The position numbers were made by a program, and so were the translations under genes. A DNA stretch of 64,000 bases, taken from contig JAESUZ010000756.1 in the NCBI GenBank assembly GCA_017311185.1, forward strand, positions 372,001-436,000. The letters are read 5' to 3'. Source of the DNA: Proteles cristata cristata. Its lineage: Eukaryota; Chordata; Mammalia; Carnivora; Hyaenidae. This document shows, piece after piece, positions 23,913-36,149 of this stretch (the stretch's first letter is position 1; each line of letters begins with the position of its first letter). Under the pieces are notes generated by a model, which did no database searches, had not been told where the DNA came from, and was given only the letters and a program-made list of their open reading frames with translations.

Positions 23913-24538
23913 TTATGACCCTTACCTCTGCATATCTGCCTGGATTTTGAGTCCTGCCTCTTCTGGTCTAGCTTATCATTCCATACTTGTGTTCTTGTTC
24001 TGACATATGAAGGCTGGAGGGACTCTGAGGACCTTAATGCACAGCTCAATGACTTGGTGGTTTGAATCACTCTAAACCAGCTCTAGGTGGAAATGGAAAA
24101 ATAGTTCACTGACTCTACAACCAAAACAGCTGTCACTCTGATAGCCATCTCAGGGCACACTGCAGCTCTGTGGCTGGAGAGGCAAAATTAATTTTTTATA
24201 TTCATTTAAAGACCTATTTGTTTTCAGGTTCATCTTAGAACATAGAGGAATCCCAAAACTGTGCTCAAAAACACTCAACAGGGAAAATACTTTGGAGCTT
24301 AACATATCCTAGTATCAAGAAATTCTTCTTCCAGTTAATCTAAATATTTTGTGCTAATAGTAAATTTTCTCTTATTTTATGATCAAGAAAGAGAATAGAA
24401 GATCTCTGTCATCCACATGATAATCTTATATGTGAAAAGTATTTTTGCCTAGGAAGCATTCCTAGAAATTAAACGATTTGTCCCACCAATTAGCTGTTAT
24501 TGTTAATATAGGCAGATGACAATGAATGTGGTTAATTA
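23913..24538. other. Intergenic DNA, no gene seen
   Basis: Nothing recognisable on either strand. Confidence 0.5.
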
Positions 24539-24755
24539 GGGGCACCTGGGTGGCTTAGTCAGTTAAGCGTCCGACTTTCGCTTAGGTCATGATCTCGCGG
24601 TTCGTGGGTTCGAGCCCCGCGTCGGGCTCTGTGCTGACTGCCAGCTCAGAGCCTGGAGCCTGTTTCAGTCTGTGACTCCCTCTCTCTCTGACCCTCCCCT
24701 GCTCACGCTGTCTCTCTCTCTCTCCTAGAAATAAATAAAAAAAAACATTTAAAAA
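24539..24755 (+). mobile_element. SINEC_Fc-type SINE, ctaggagag subfamily
   Basis: Well-preserved tRNA-like head with an intact B-box-like ggttcgtgggttcgagcccc. It carries the diagnostic gactgccagctcagagcc and tcctagaaataaataaa. A perfect 14-base duplication aatgtggttaatta flanks it (24525-24538 and 24756-24769). Confidence 0.96.
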
Positions 24756-24769
24756 AATGTGGTTAATTA

Positions 24770-26900
24770 AGATAAATAGTTGGTTCATGCTACTAGTCTT
24801 AAGTAAGAAAATACTTATATACATATAATGATGTTGTAAGTATTTTTTCAGAGGCTTTGTCTGCCTTTGGAATACAAGGGGCTGCCCTAAGTATCTTAAG
24901 AGTCCTTAGTAAAATTAGTGAGTAAAATACTTTTGATCTGTAGGAAACATTGACTGATTGTCTTCTCAGGATTTATTGCCCCTCCCTCACCTTCCTCACA
25001 GCACCTAAATTTTGATTCAGTTACTGTGCAGAGTACATGTCATTTGTCTTCCCAGCTCTATTCTCTGTCCTCTGGCCTGGAAGGCTGACCAGTATGGACC
25101 CTATCAATGGGGCTCAGGCATCCCCAGGTCTGGTTTGGTTGGGACAATGAGGAGCTGCAGTAAAAACAGGAGAAAACAAGAATATAAGATTATTACTTTC
25201 ACTAGCTCCCTCCCAACCTCCTATGAAATGACCTGTGTTTCTAATGTGTCACTGCTCCTTTTAATGTGCTAGCCTCTACAGAACTCCTCTATCAGTTTCT
25301 CGTAATCTCTCTGTGCCCTTTACCCTTTGGGTCTGAGATTCGTAATGGCTTTGCTGTTGCTTTCTCCAAGTTCCTGTGCATGCCTTATAATTCGACTATT
25401 CCCCATCCACACCTTTGTATTTTCGGCCCTTTGAATAAAACAAAAACAAAAGCAAATATATCTCACCTTAAAATATCCTAATTTACTGTGTATGATTTCT
25501 GATTCCTTCAGGATGCTGACAAATACAGACATCTATAACTTGCTCATGTTGACTACTTGCTTTGGGAAAATATTGTGTCAAGTGTAATGCCTTGGATAGG
25601 CCCTGATTGGTTAAAGCCAGTGAGAACATTTAATTCCCCTTGGCTTGGTTGGAAGGACAGTATTAAGCACATAACCTAAGCTGATTCAATTGGAATAAAC
25701 ATTATAAACTTTTCCTGGAATTTTTAGATACAAGTACTTTCTTTCTCAATGGGTAAGCCAAGAAGTATGTAGCCTATTATTTGTTAGCTGTCCTACAACT
25801 CTAGGGTGATCAGCCTTAGAATGAAGCCAATGTGTGGGCAGCGTAATAGAAAGTAGAAGATGGAAACCAAATCCTTGACTGAAACTTTCAGTGAATCCGG
25901 AAATCTATTTTTTCAGACTTTCATGAGCTAATAAATCTTCTGTACCTTTTTCGCCAATTTCAGCTGATTTTTCTGTAGCTTGCATCATAATAAGCCCCTG
26001 GGTCTAAACTAACACATGTTCCCACAGAAACTTGATTGATGACTTCTCACAAATTTTCTAGCTGCATATAGGTAGGGGTCATGAAATGAACCAAGAAGAA
26101 GAAAATCACAAGTAAGGACCTCTTTTCCTTTCTCAGGGGCTGCCTGAAGTATTTCCAAGTGGCCAATAAAACTGTGTGTACCAGTGTGCTCACTCTGGGA
26201 CACTCTTTGTAGGAATCCAATTAAGAAGTTCTTCAATCCACATATCTTTTCCCAATTGCAAACTCATCTACAACCTGATGTCATTACTGGCACAATCATC
26301 TTGTAAACAAAAGCTCAGTTCAAAACAGTATTTAGGAAAATCATTACACACAAGGGAGGCAGAATGGAGGTGGCCAATGACATTAATTTTTAACATATCC
26401 AGAAACTGTTAAGGTCCTTTGAAAAAGAGAAAAACAAGGACAGAGAAAGGGTAGATGATACTAATATAGGATGAAGAACAAAGAAAAGACTCCAATATGC
26501 CTAGACTGTGACCCAAACCCAAGGGAAATCTGAAAAGAGCAGAAAATCTCAGTAGTGAATTTATTAGGAGGTTTCAGGGATTGGAGGCCATTTCAGGCAA
26601 AAAAAATTTTTAAAAAGAAAAAGATATATCTAAGTAAAGCAAAAGTACAGTAACAGAAGAAGTGCTTTAGAGTAGTTACCAGGAAGAAAAGGTAGAATTA
26701 AGAGCTGAAAAGAAAGAAAAACATTGTTTTTTTACCTCTTTACATCATGAAACATGGAGATTGTCCTGTGCTCGTGACCCATCGAGGATTCAGGTGTTCT
26801 GGAGACTTGGGTGACCCATTTCCACTGGGCTTGATTATAACACAACAGGCATAATTGTATAATTGATGATATGTGGAAATCCATAAGGGATAGTAAGATT
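24770..26900. other. Intergenic DNA, one possible ancient LTR
   Basis: Between about 25530 and 26000 the sequence has ggccctgattggttaaagcc and later gagctaataaatcttctgta, a layout seen in some old LTR-type repeats. The family is not assigned. The remainder shows nothing recognisable. Confidence 0.4.
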
Positions 26901-26999
26901 GGTACATTATTTATTTATTGATTCACCAAGTACTTATTTAGTATCCTTTATGTGTCTGTTTTAAATGCTGAGACTGTAAGAGTTAAGAAACACAAAACT

Positions 27000-27214
27000 G
27001 GGGCACCTGGGTGGTTCAGTAAATTAAGCCTCTGACTTCGGTTCAGGTCATAATCTCATGGTTCATGGGTTCAAGCCCTGCCTTGGGCTCTGTGCTGACA
27101 GCTCAGAGCCTGGAGCCTGCTTGGGATTCTGTGTCTCCCTCTCTTTCTGCCCCCTTCTTCAGTAATGCTCTGCCTCTCAAAAATAAACATTGAAAACAAC
27201 TTTTAAAAAAACCC
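27000..27214 (+). mobile_element. SINEC_Fc-type SINE inside LINE-2
   Basis: Full-length copy. A 9-base duplication cacaaaact flanks it (26991-26999 and 27215-27223). Confidence 0.94.
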
Positions 27215-27780
27215 CACAAAACTATCTGCCCTCATGGGGCTTACATTCTAAGGATTGACAGAAAATAAACTAGATAAGTAAGTAAACATATATACAATGT
27301 TGATGCCTAGTGCCGGAGAAAGAAAAATGGAGAAGGATCCTAGAAAGCTCAATGCAGAGTGGAGGGTATTTAAGAATTTTATATAGGACATCCAAGAAAG
27401 ACTTAGAAGAAGGTGATATTTGATAAAGACCTAAAAAAGCTTAAGGAATAAGCCCTTTGAAAAACTTTCAGAGTTGTATTTCTTGGCAGAAGGGATATTA
27501 TATGGAAAGGTCCCAAAGCAGGTCCTTGTCTCATAATTTTCAGGAACACCAAGGAGCTCATGTGGCCTGCGGTACAGTGACGGAGGAAAGAGTTGTATTT
27601 GAGACTAGATAACTAATGGGGAGGTAAGAGCAAATCATGTAGCCCTCACAGATCATAAAATAACTTGAGTTTTCACTCCAACTTTAATAGAATACTATTG
27701 ATGTGTTTTGAGCAAAGGGTGACAGCAGCTGATTTATGCAGTAATAAGATTTATCTGGCTGTCATATTAAGAAGGGCCTA

Positions 27781-27995
27781 GTGGTGCCTGGCTGGCTCAG
27801 TCAGTTAAGCATCAGACCTGATTTTCTCTCAGGTCATGATCTCACAGTTTGTGAGGTAGAGTCCCAAGATGGGTTTCACGCTGACAATGCAGAGCCTGCT
27901 TGGGATTCTCTCTCTCTCTCTCTCTGCCCCTCCCCAACTCATGCTCCCTAGCTCACTCGCTCTTTCTCAAAAATAAATAAAAATAAACTTGAGAG
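27781..27995 (+). mobile_element. SINEC_Fc-type SINE inside LINE-2
   Basis: Diverged copy with head ggtgcctggctggctcagtc, (CT)n at 27908-27926 and tail aaaaataaataaaaataaac. No clear target duplication was found. Confidence 0.9.
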
Positions 27996-28207
27996 TGTGC
28001 TAAAAAAATAGCCTGAAGTCAAGAGATGGTTATCTATGGTGGCATGAGTAGAGCTAATAAATAATGGATTTTAGATAGTTTTTGGTAATCCAGGGAAAAG
28101 TTTAAGACTATTACACAGAACTCTAATATACCTTTCAATCATATACATCAATTGTTTGTATTTTGCTCCATTCACTTTCTCTAAATCTATCTTTCATCAC
28201 ATTTACC

Positions 28208-28428
28208 ACATTTCTTTTTTTATATGTTTATTTTTGAGAGAGAGAGAGAAAGAGAGACACAGAGTGTGAGCAGGGGAGGGGTGGAAAGAGAAGGAGACAC
28301 AATCTGAAGCAGGTTCCAGGTTCTGAGCTGTCAGCACAGAGCCCGATGCGGGGCTGGAACTCATGAGCTGCGAGATCATGACCTGAGCCAAAGTTGGATG
28401 CTTAACTGACTGAGCCACCCAGGTGCCC
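28208..28428 (-). mobile_element. SINEC_Fc-type SINE inside LINE-2
   Basis: Reverse-oriented full-length copy ending tgagccacccaggtgcccc. Both flanks contain an atcacattt-like motif, so a duplication is likely but imprecise. Confidence 0.92.
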
Positions 28429-29300
28429 CTCATCACATTTTTTTTCTTGAATCATGTGAGACTATGTTGGGTACACCATGTCGTACTACTAGTAAATATT
28501 TCAGAGTTTGGTTCCTAAGAACAAGCATGTTCTATGGATATATCTTTCTAAGATAGAATCAATACGGTTTGCTGATTGACCAAAGGTGAGAAATGAAAAA
28601 AAGAATTGTTAAGTGTGACGCCAAAGCTTTAGCTTGAGCAACTGAAAAGGATCACTGACTAACGTGAGGAAGGCAGAATCAAGAGCAAGTCTGGAAGAGG
28701 AGATTACAAATGTTAGAGGTATTTTATTTCGGATACCTTTTAAACTTCCCAGTGGAAATCCTGAGTAGGTGATTGGGTATTCAAGTCTAGAATTCAGGAA
28801 ACAGATCTAGGCTAGAGACTTAAATTTAGGAATTCATAGTATACGCATGACACTTAGCAGTATGAAATTGCTTAGGATCCACCTAGGAATTGGTGCACCT
28901 GGAAGACAAAAAAGCTCTAGGGATGGAGCTCTTAGTCCTTCAAAATCCAGAGTTGGGGAAGATGACAAGGAAGTCGCAAAGGAGACCAAGAAGGATCAGC
29001 CAGAAGATGCAATAAAATGTGGACAATGTGTGGTGGGCTCAGAAGACAAGTGAGGAAAACATTTTAAGGAGTAGAGAGGAAATAACTGCTGTCAAATTGT
29101 TCTGATAGGTTCTGATAGGTTAAATAGGTTCTGATAGGGACAGACCATTTAATTTAGCAAAGAAGACCTAGATAAGTGGGTGCTTTGAGTTCAAGAAGAA
29201 GGAGACAAGACAAATGCCAGCAGAGTACAAACAACTCTTTCAGAGTTGGCTTGAAAATAAGGGGTGGCATTTGGAGTGCAGGTCATGATCAAGGTGTTGT

Positions 29301-32300
29301 TGTCATTTTTTAATATGAGATAAATAGCAGTATATTTACATGCTTATGGGAATGAACTAATAAGATAAAATAAATTAATGGTTCTGAGAAGAGAGAAAAT
29401 ATCATTGGCATTGGAGAAAATATCATGGATTGAATATATAAGTGGTGGAGTTAGCCTTAGCTAGGAACTTGAGGAGTTCATTAGTGGCAATAAAAGAAGT
29501 TTGCATACTGTACACAGCAGTGATGCAGACAGTGCAGATGGTGGTAGGAGCTTCTCAAAATTCTCTTTTGATTACTTAAATGTTCAAGCGAAATAGGAAG
29601 AGAAGTCAGCAGTTGAAAATTTAGATATGGGGAAAGATGTTGGAAGTCTGAGGAAACAGGAAAAGGTATGAAATTAGCTTAGGGAAGTAGAAAGGTGTCC
29701 TGATTAGAGAAACAAAGTATTCTGGAGCACTTGATTTGGTGATTGTGAACCCAAAAGTCCAGTTAGGATGGTGGAGTTTTTCTCCAGCCATCTTCAGCAG
29801 TGTGAGTGCAGGCACCGAGTAGGCAGAGTTGAATTTAACAAGGTATGTGGTTTAGCCAAGTGGGTAAAACAAAGTGAGAGGAAAAGTGGTCGAGGATAAA
29901 TGCAAGGAGGTGAATATAAGGATTAAACATGGAATTTAAACCACTTTAAGAGCAGTAAACATAAAAGGGACGATAAGGAATGAAAAGTAATGGTAGGATC
30001 CATAGTCCCCGAGCCGCCACATATGATTAATGTAGGTCATGCACTATATATACATCTTAGAGTACCCCTTTCAGATGGGTGCCATTCACGTCTGAAACGT
30101 ACGATTTGTATATCTATTATAATACTTTTCTGAACGATGGCACTCAAATGTCTTGTTTTATCCAAACATGGTCTATTATAGCAGTTTCCAAAAGATTCAA
30201 GTGAAGTGATTTGAAGACTCACTCATTCTAAGGCATCATAGGGACTAGTAGTAGCCTTATCAATGGATATGAGGCCCTGCTCAGTTAAAGTATTATTGGA
30301 ATTGGGGCACTAGAGGGTGTGGGCTGGAAGCAAAAAAGCAAGTAGTCAGAGAGAGAGGGTGTTAACAGCTGAGATTGTCATTACAAGATAATTGTCATTA
30401 TTGATAATGACATGGTGAAGACTATGATCCTAGGAGTGGATGACCAATATAGGGAAAGGATAACAGTGATCTAAGAGAGCAGCTTCTGAAGGAACCATTG
30501 GGAGAAAGTGACAAGAGAATCATATTTGGGAATTAAGGATCTTATCTTAAAATGGATCAGTAAGCTAAATGTTTTATGTTTTTTAAATATAGTCTTAAAA
30601 CACTAACTTTTAGAATTCTAGAACAATATTAAATATGAGTTAAAATAGATTTAGTGTCTTAAGCTGCGATTTATCCGAATTTTGACTTAAATAAATGTTT
30701 GTATTGTCCTGTTTACCCCAAGTCTGTGCTTGTATTGATTACTGTTTTGTTGGCAAACAGCCTTCATTCACAGTCCATTCTATGTTCAGGGGCTGGAAGT
30801 TTGGGAATTACATTTCCCAGGATCCCTTTCCTTGGGGAGGTTGGATGAAATTTGCATTCTGCCAGTGTTCTCACAGGAGATCTGAAAGCAAAGGGGTCAC
30901 AGAACAATTCGCCCTCCAACCTGGATGGCAATTAGTTCTGACATGGATGATGGAATGCCAAGCTCCACCACCAGGAGGAGCCTCAGAGCAGGGGCATTGT
31001 GATACTGCTGGCCATTTGCGGCAGTATCTTGACCTCTAGGTGGTAGCAGCAAGTTGCTGAGCTCTGGGCTGCCCTGCATGTTATCTGAAAGTTCAAAGCA
31101 GTCATGCTAATGGTACTTTTCTAGTGTTTCAGCTTTTGAGCCCCTAAATCCCTGTGTCAAACCCTTACGTTGCTTTGATTTTTCTTTAATGAATTCTGAT
31201 TGGTGCAATATTTCACACCAAGACTATTCCAGACTTACAAAGATGGGAGTCTCGTATTGGTTAGTTGATCTGGTTGGGTTTGCATACAGGGATGATCTCC
31301 TTCCAATGTCAAATAGAATTCTAAGGAGACGGAGCATGTAGTGGCTAATTGACTTAAAGTAACACATATTGATGCCTAAAGTTAAGGGCCTATTGAAGTC
31401 AAGAATTCAGTAACCCAAGTTGGCTGTTGGTGTGGAATAGAAAAGTGGACTATGGGGTATGTCAGCTACTTTTGACTATAACTGGGACCATAGAGAAAGA
31501 AATTGACAAGCACAAGAGCTTCACAACCTTGGGCCAAGGCATGGCCAGATACCCATAAAGCTTCTAAAGGACCCTTATTCTTGTAGCCACATTGTTGATA
31601 CAATCAAAACTCAGACCTGAGGTCTGTTGCTGCAGGGTGCAACTTTGTAACACGAGATGAATTCAAAGCCTTGCCACGTCTCTTATGTGAAAGCGAGGGC
31701 TTTGATTGTAAAAAAGTAGGCTCTGCAAATTGGGAAAGAACTATTTTTGGAGGATTTGGGTGAACTTAGTACTTTGAACCCCAAATCTTTCTGAGGCTTC
31801 AAAGTGAGCCCTTCCTCCCTGGTCTGTCCTTTATCCCTTGTTAGCAAACTCTACAAGCAGAACTTACCTAGTAAGGAGCCACTGGTCTCTTAAAACCCAA
31901 CCAGACCATTACGGACTGCATCAAGACCTTGACTATTACAAGTCCCTTGACCTTTAAAAAATAAGAGAGCTGTTTTGTTCAGAGTTTCCCTACTCCGGAC
32001 ACAGAAGTGCTTTGAAGAGGGAGGGAGGTGGAAGGGAAAATCCAGTTTTGAGTTGAGTATGTTCTCATGCCATGAAGATGTAGTTCTTGTAAGACCCTCG
32101 GCTGATCATTGTGACAAATAAACAACATATTTTGATTATGGAAAGTATTAGTGCAATTACATAAAAGAGAAATGATAGAAACAGAGTATGAAAAGAAGAC
32201 AGATGAGGAGGACAGGCCTTGGGCTTGGTGGAAGAGGAAATTGGAAATTGCTACCCCGGCAGCTGTTTCTTGGCCTGTGATGGTCCGGTGATTATATTCT

Positions 32301-32440
32301 GCTGCTCTTAGGAACTTGTATCCTAAACCAATCAGCCTGTTGCCAAGTGAAGTAGACACTGTTTTCCCTTTATTTGTTGACCTCAGGAGCACCTAGAATA
32401 GTAGCAATAACTATAACTATAATAATGATGTATTGTAATT
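29301..32440. other. Intergenic DNA, no gene seen
   Basis: The left part may be further decayed LINE-2. A reading frame at 30695-31039 (+) overlaps sequence containing attacatttcccaggatccc, typical of an old repeat, and shows no domain. A - strand frame at 31979-32392 is also unrecognised. Confidence 0.4.
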
Positions 32441-32454
32441 ATATTGCATTTCCT

Positions 32455-32705
32455 GACTGCATGCCAGGTGCTGAAGTGAGAAAAGCTTTCCAGGTATCAG
32501 CTCATTTAGTCTCCACAATAGCCTTATGAATCAGATAGACTGTTATAATCCCTATTATGAGTTTGTAAAATCTGAACTTGAGAAAGGTTAAATTACTAGC
32601 TAAAAGTCGCATTGGTAGCTAAGGATGGAGCTGGAATCCAAACCTGGGCCATTCTTGCCCCCAAACCCAAGACTTTAACCCCTGTACTATTCTGATTTCC
32701 TTTGG
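32455..32705 (+). mobile_element. MIR SINE
   Basis: A mammal-wide MIR. Recognisable parts are gactgcatgccaggtgctga, tatcagctcatttagtctcc, and an end with ggagctggaatccaaacctg. Confidence 0.85.
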
Positions 32706-32734
32706 CCACACATGGCCTTATGTCGCATATATTT

Positions 32735-33475
32735 TGTCCATTAAATTCCCCTCAAATCCACCACCATTACTCTAATAATGAATGCTGTGATCTTCCTAAA
32801 GGATCCCTGTAGCAGCTTTCTAACTGATCTACCTGCGCCCATTTGGGCTCCACACCTATCCTGTCTGTTTTCATAGTATGGCCAGAGGGGAAATTTTAAA
32901 ACATGAATCTGGTCATGTTGCAGCACCTACTGAAACGCTTTAATGGCCTCATGTAAAGACTCATCAATACACGCTGCTCTTTCAGGGCTAGACCGTCTGC
33001 CCTTCACTCCTTTGGAACCTCATGGGGCCCATTGTTCCCAAAGCTCGTTCCCTTCCCTTCCCTTGCTGTCTCTTCTGTAGTCTTCGTCAGTTCTCCAAAT
33101 GCACCGAGTACTTTTCTTCCATGGAGCCTTTGCATGAGCTCTTTCGTCTGTCTGGCGTGCTTTTGCACACCACACCCTACCCCTTTTTCACCGAGTTAAT
33201 ACCCCTCCTCCTGCCAATCGCTTCCTAGCAGTCTTTCTGATTATTAAACTAAATTAATTTAATTACTTCATTAAATTATTCTCCGAAGTCTCTCCCAACA
33301 CTTGCCTTTTTCTTCACGATTGGGGTTTTGGAATTATTTGTGTGGTTCTTTGATGAATGTCTATGTTCTTGATCATGTTGTAAAGCTCTGTGAAGGCAGG
33401 AACCAGGAAGTAGCCACAGTACTTAGGACAACGTTTGGCATCTGGTAGGTGGTTAAGCAAGAGTTGTTGAATAAT
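32735..33475 (+). mobile_element. LINE-2 3' region
   Basis: Contains gaatctggtcatgttgcagc, gagcctttgcatgagctctt, and the terminal aaagctctgtgaaggcagga followed by gttgttgaataatgggg. The order and orientation match the 3' third of L2. Confidence 0.82.
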
Positions 33476-33729
33476 GGGGACTACAGCAAACCTCTACGGG
33501 GCGGTGGGGGGAGGTACCAAAAAGATGAGCCTTTTCCAAAAGTCTATAATGTGCTTGGCTCTTGTGTGGAGGAGGAAGATGAGCTGAGAGTGAAAGGTCA
33601 GCTCATCAGGCAACCAGTGCTGGCCAGACGGCCCCAGATTCCCACTGTTTGAGCCTGGAAGACAGCGGCTCAGTCTCATTAAGGAGTTTCAGGTGGTGGG
33701 AACAACGTTTGTCTCACAATTTACTTCTT
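33476..33729. other. Short intergenic stretch, no gene seen
   Basis: Reading frames exist on both strands, with no recognisable product. Confidence 0.45.
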
Positions 33730-33951
33730 TATTTTTATTTATATATATATTTTTATTTATTTCTAGGAGAGAGAGAGACAGCGTGAGCAGGGGAGGGTCA
33801 GAGAGAGAGGGAGTCACAGACTGAAACAGGCTCCAGGCTCTGAGCTGGCAGTCAGTACAGAGCCCGACGCGGGGCTCGAACCCACGAACGGCGAGATCAT
33901 GACCTAAGCGAAAGTCGGACGCTTAACCGACTAAGCCACCCAGGTGCTCCA
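33730..33951 (-). mobile_element. SINEC_Fc-type SINE, ctaggagag subfamily
   Basis: A perfect 18-base duplication tctcacaatttacttctt flanks it (33712-33729 and 33952-33969). The body keeps the diagnostic ctaggagagagagagacagc and gagctggcagtcagtacaga. Confidence 0.96.
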
Positions 33952-33994
33952 TCTCACAATTTACTTCTTGAGTAAGTCAACTACAGAGGCAACT

Positions 33995-34245
33995 ACTTAA
34001 ACCCCAAGAGACTCTTAAAAGAGAACAAACTGAAGGTTGCTGGAGGGGAGGTGGGTTGGGGGATGGGCTGAATGGGCGATGGGCATCTCACTTGTTGAGA
34101 TGAACACTGGGAGTTATATGGAAGTGATGCCACTCCTTAAATCTTTATTACAGGGTTAACTAACTTGGATTTAAGTATGTTTGTTAACTAACTTGGATAT
34201 GTTAACTAATTTGGATTTAAATATAATTAAAATTTTTTAAAAAAG
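33995..34245 (+). mobile_element. Old L1 3' UTR fragment
   Basis: Contains agagactcttaaaagagaac, a G-rich run, and gagatgaacactgggagtta, as in the carnivore L1 3' UTRs elsewhere in this window. At about 34155-34218 the motif gttaactaacttggat is repeated imperfectly, then an A-rich end follows. Confidence 0.75.
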
Positions 34246-34861
34246 GAAGCAATTGCTTGACACACAGAGCAGTGAGTATGTAAAATACCTTCTTATCTCA
34301 TCGTCAAAAGCCTTCAGGGTGAATTGGTTCAATAAAGACTGAGAAGTGGGTCTGATTCTTTCCTCATGAATGGCAGGTCTGGAAGTTGGATCCAAGTCTG
34401 GCGACCACACAGGTGTGGTTATCCATGTGTTGTCTGGAATGACTGGGCTCCAGATGGGTTATCTCCACAAGTTCTGGGATGATAGGCACCCTGCAGCAGA
34501 GGCAGGGTATGCCTTGAGAGTGATTCGCCCCAACAGCGCCCTCTCCAAGCCCAACTTCCAGGTGTAACAAATTCCACCCTTAGGGTTTCTTTGGCCTCTA
34601 AAAAAAATGTAAATACAAGGGAAAACAGCACATCAGATGGGTTTACCAGATTCCTTTCAGATTTTGTGGTTTCGATGGGGTCTGGAAGAAGGAATTTGCA
34701 GAAAATACACAGTCAAATCATGGGGTGTTGGTGGCAAGTGAGGAAAAGGCAGGAAGCAACCAGAAACTTCATCAGCTTCTTACGACGGTCCCTCTATTTA
34801 GCAAATTTAGAGAATAGAAACTGTTTTGTTCTGATTAAAAATTCGGGGGATTATTATTATT
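34246..34861. other. Intergenic DNA, no gene seen
   Basis: Overlapping reading frames on both strands near 34364-34631 show no recognisable domain. Confidence 0.45.
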
Positions 34862-34887
34862 AAAATTTTTTATGTTTATTTTTGAGG

Positions 34888-34948
<61 letters not shown>

Positions 34949-35096
34949 GGCAGAGAGAGATGGAGACGCAGAATCTGAAGCAGGCTCCAGGCCCCAAGCT
35001 GTCGGCACAGAGCCCAGTGGGGCTAAAATCCACAAACTTTGAGATCATGACATGAGCTGAAGTCAGACACTTAACCGACTGAGCCACCCAGGCACC
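34862..35096 (-). mobile_element. SINEC_Fc-type SINE with expanded (GA)n
   Basis: Reverse-oriented SINE. Its purine tract has grown into an almost pure (GA)n run at about 34891-34945. The head end reads gactgagccacccaggcacc. Confidence 0.93.
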
Positions 35097-35098
35097 CC

Positions 35099-35640
35099 CC
35101 AGGGATAAATATCATTTTTAAGATTCTTGCAACATAGTTTTCATTAGTTTGGTTGCCATAATCCTGTTGGACTTGGGTTTCGTTGTTGGTGGAGGGAGAT
35201 TGTGTTTGACTTTGCTTGGAGACCATAAAACCACAACAAAATAGATTCTCCTGAGCGCTACTAGGCAACACCAGATCTCTGCTACACGGTGAGAGGGACT
35301 TGTGATGAAAAACACACGGCCCCGCAACGTGCAGAATGGATACAGTGGGTCTGAAGAAACTGAAGCATCATCTTAAGGAATAACCAAGAATAAATAGAAT
35401 TAAGATGCCAGGTGCCTTCTTAGGAAGTCCAAGCTTTATAAACCACCACAACAAAAGCCTCTAGTCTGATGGGTCTCCCTAAAATCATTTGCTACTGATC
35501 TGACAGCCAGAAAGGTCAGCTGTTAGGATCTTTTTGAAAGTTGATTTAAAAGGAGCCTGCTGAATGTCCTCACTGAACTGCATCACTTCCTTCCTGGGAC
35601 CATCAGGGAACCTCCCCAGCCTTTCAAGATAGGCTCTGCT
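35099..35640. other. Upstream flank of CpG island, nothing identified
   Basis: Single-copy-looking DNA with no clear gene or repeat. Confidence 0.5.
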
Positions 35641-35689
35641 TAGGAAGGTCAACCGGGCAGTGGGAGCCCGAGGCAAAAGTTAGCGGCCA

Positions 35690-35843
35690 GGGCAGCGCGT
35701 CTCCTTCTCGGAGGGAGCTCTCGGCCATTCCTTCCTCTCCTCTCCCCCGGGAGGTGGACCCCGCGGAAAGAGTCGCCGAGAGGGTGGGTCACAGTCGGGT
35801 CTGCAGCTGCGGAGGAACGCCGGAGGCCGTGCATCTCCGGGAG
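35690..35843 (+). other. Candidate alternative first exon
   Basis: The donor ccgggag|gtaaggg (GT at 35844-35845) is very close to the vertebrate consensus and lies in the upstream part of the same CpG island. It could define a second SYNE1 first exon or an unrelated transcript. The left boundary is arbitrary. Confidence 0.3.
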
Positions 35844-36149
35844 GTAAGGGAAGCCTGCGTGAGAGCCTCCAGGGACCAGCTCTTCCACGGGCGCGGGGCT
35901 CGGGGCGCTGGAAGGGGTGTGGCGGCCAGGGGTAGTGCAGGCACCCCGCCAGGGGCGCTGAACTCCGCCCCCCCACCCCATCTCTGGTCGACCTTCCCCT
36001 CAGAAAGGAGCCCTGGTGCAGGGGGCCGGGGGGGCGGGGGGGAGGCCTCAAACCCCAAGGTGCATCCGAGGGGAGGACCCGATTGCAGCGGGAGGGCTGA
36101 GCCGCCGAGCAGCTGGGCGCAGGAGCGAGCGAGCGTGCGAGCGGCCCGG

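Larger units (their letters stand above)
26905..29300 (-). mobile_element. Long LINE-2 copy including RT region, SINE-interrupted
   Basis: Read on the - strand, this is an unusually long LINE-2. Its 3' end is at the left: on the + strand, gattcaccaagtacttattt and ctgccctcatggggcttac are reverse complements of the L2 tail. The sequence then runs rightward into the reverse-transcriptase region. Near 28780-28860 the - strand still resembles the L2 segment that encodes the YADD active-site motif, now degenerate. Three SINEs (27000-27214, 27781-27995 and 28208-28428) were inserted later. There is no intact frame. The right edge is uncertain, and diverged L2 may continue towards 30 kb. Confidence 0.72.

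Noticed and set aside
1..35600. A neighbouring gene such as MYCT1, which lies head-to-head with SYNE1 in human
   Set aside because: No exon-like or protein-level match was seen in this flank. The gene is presumably further to the left.
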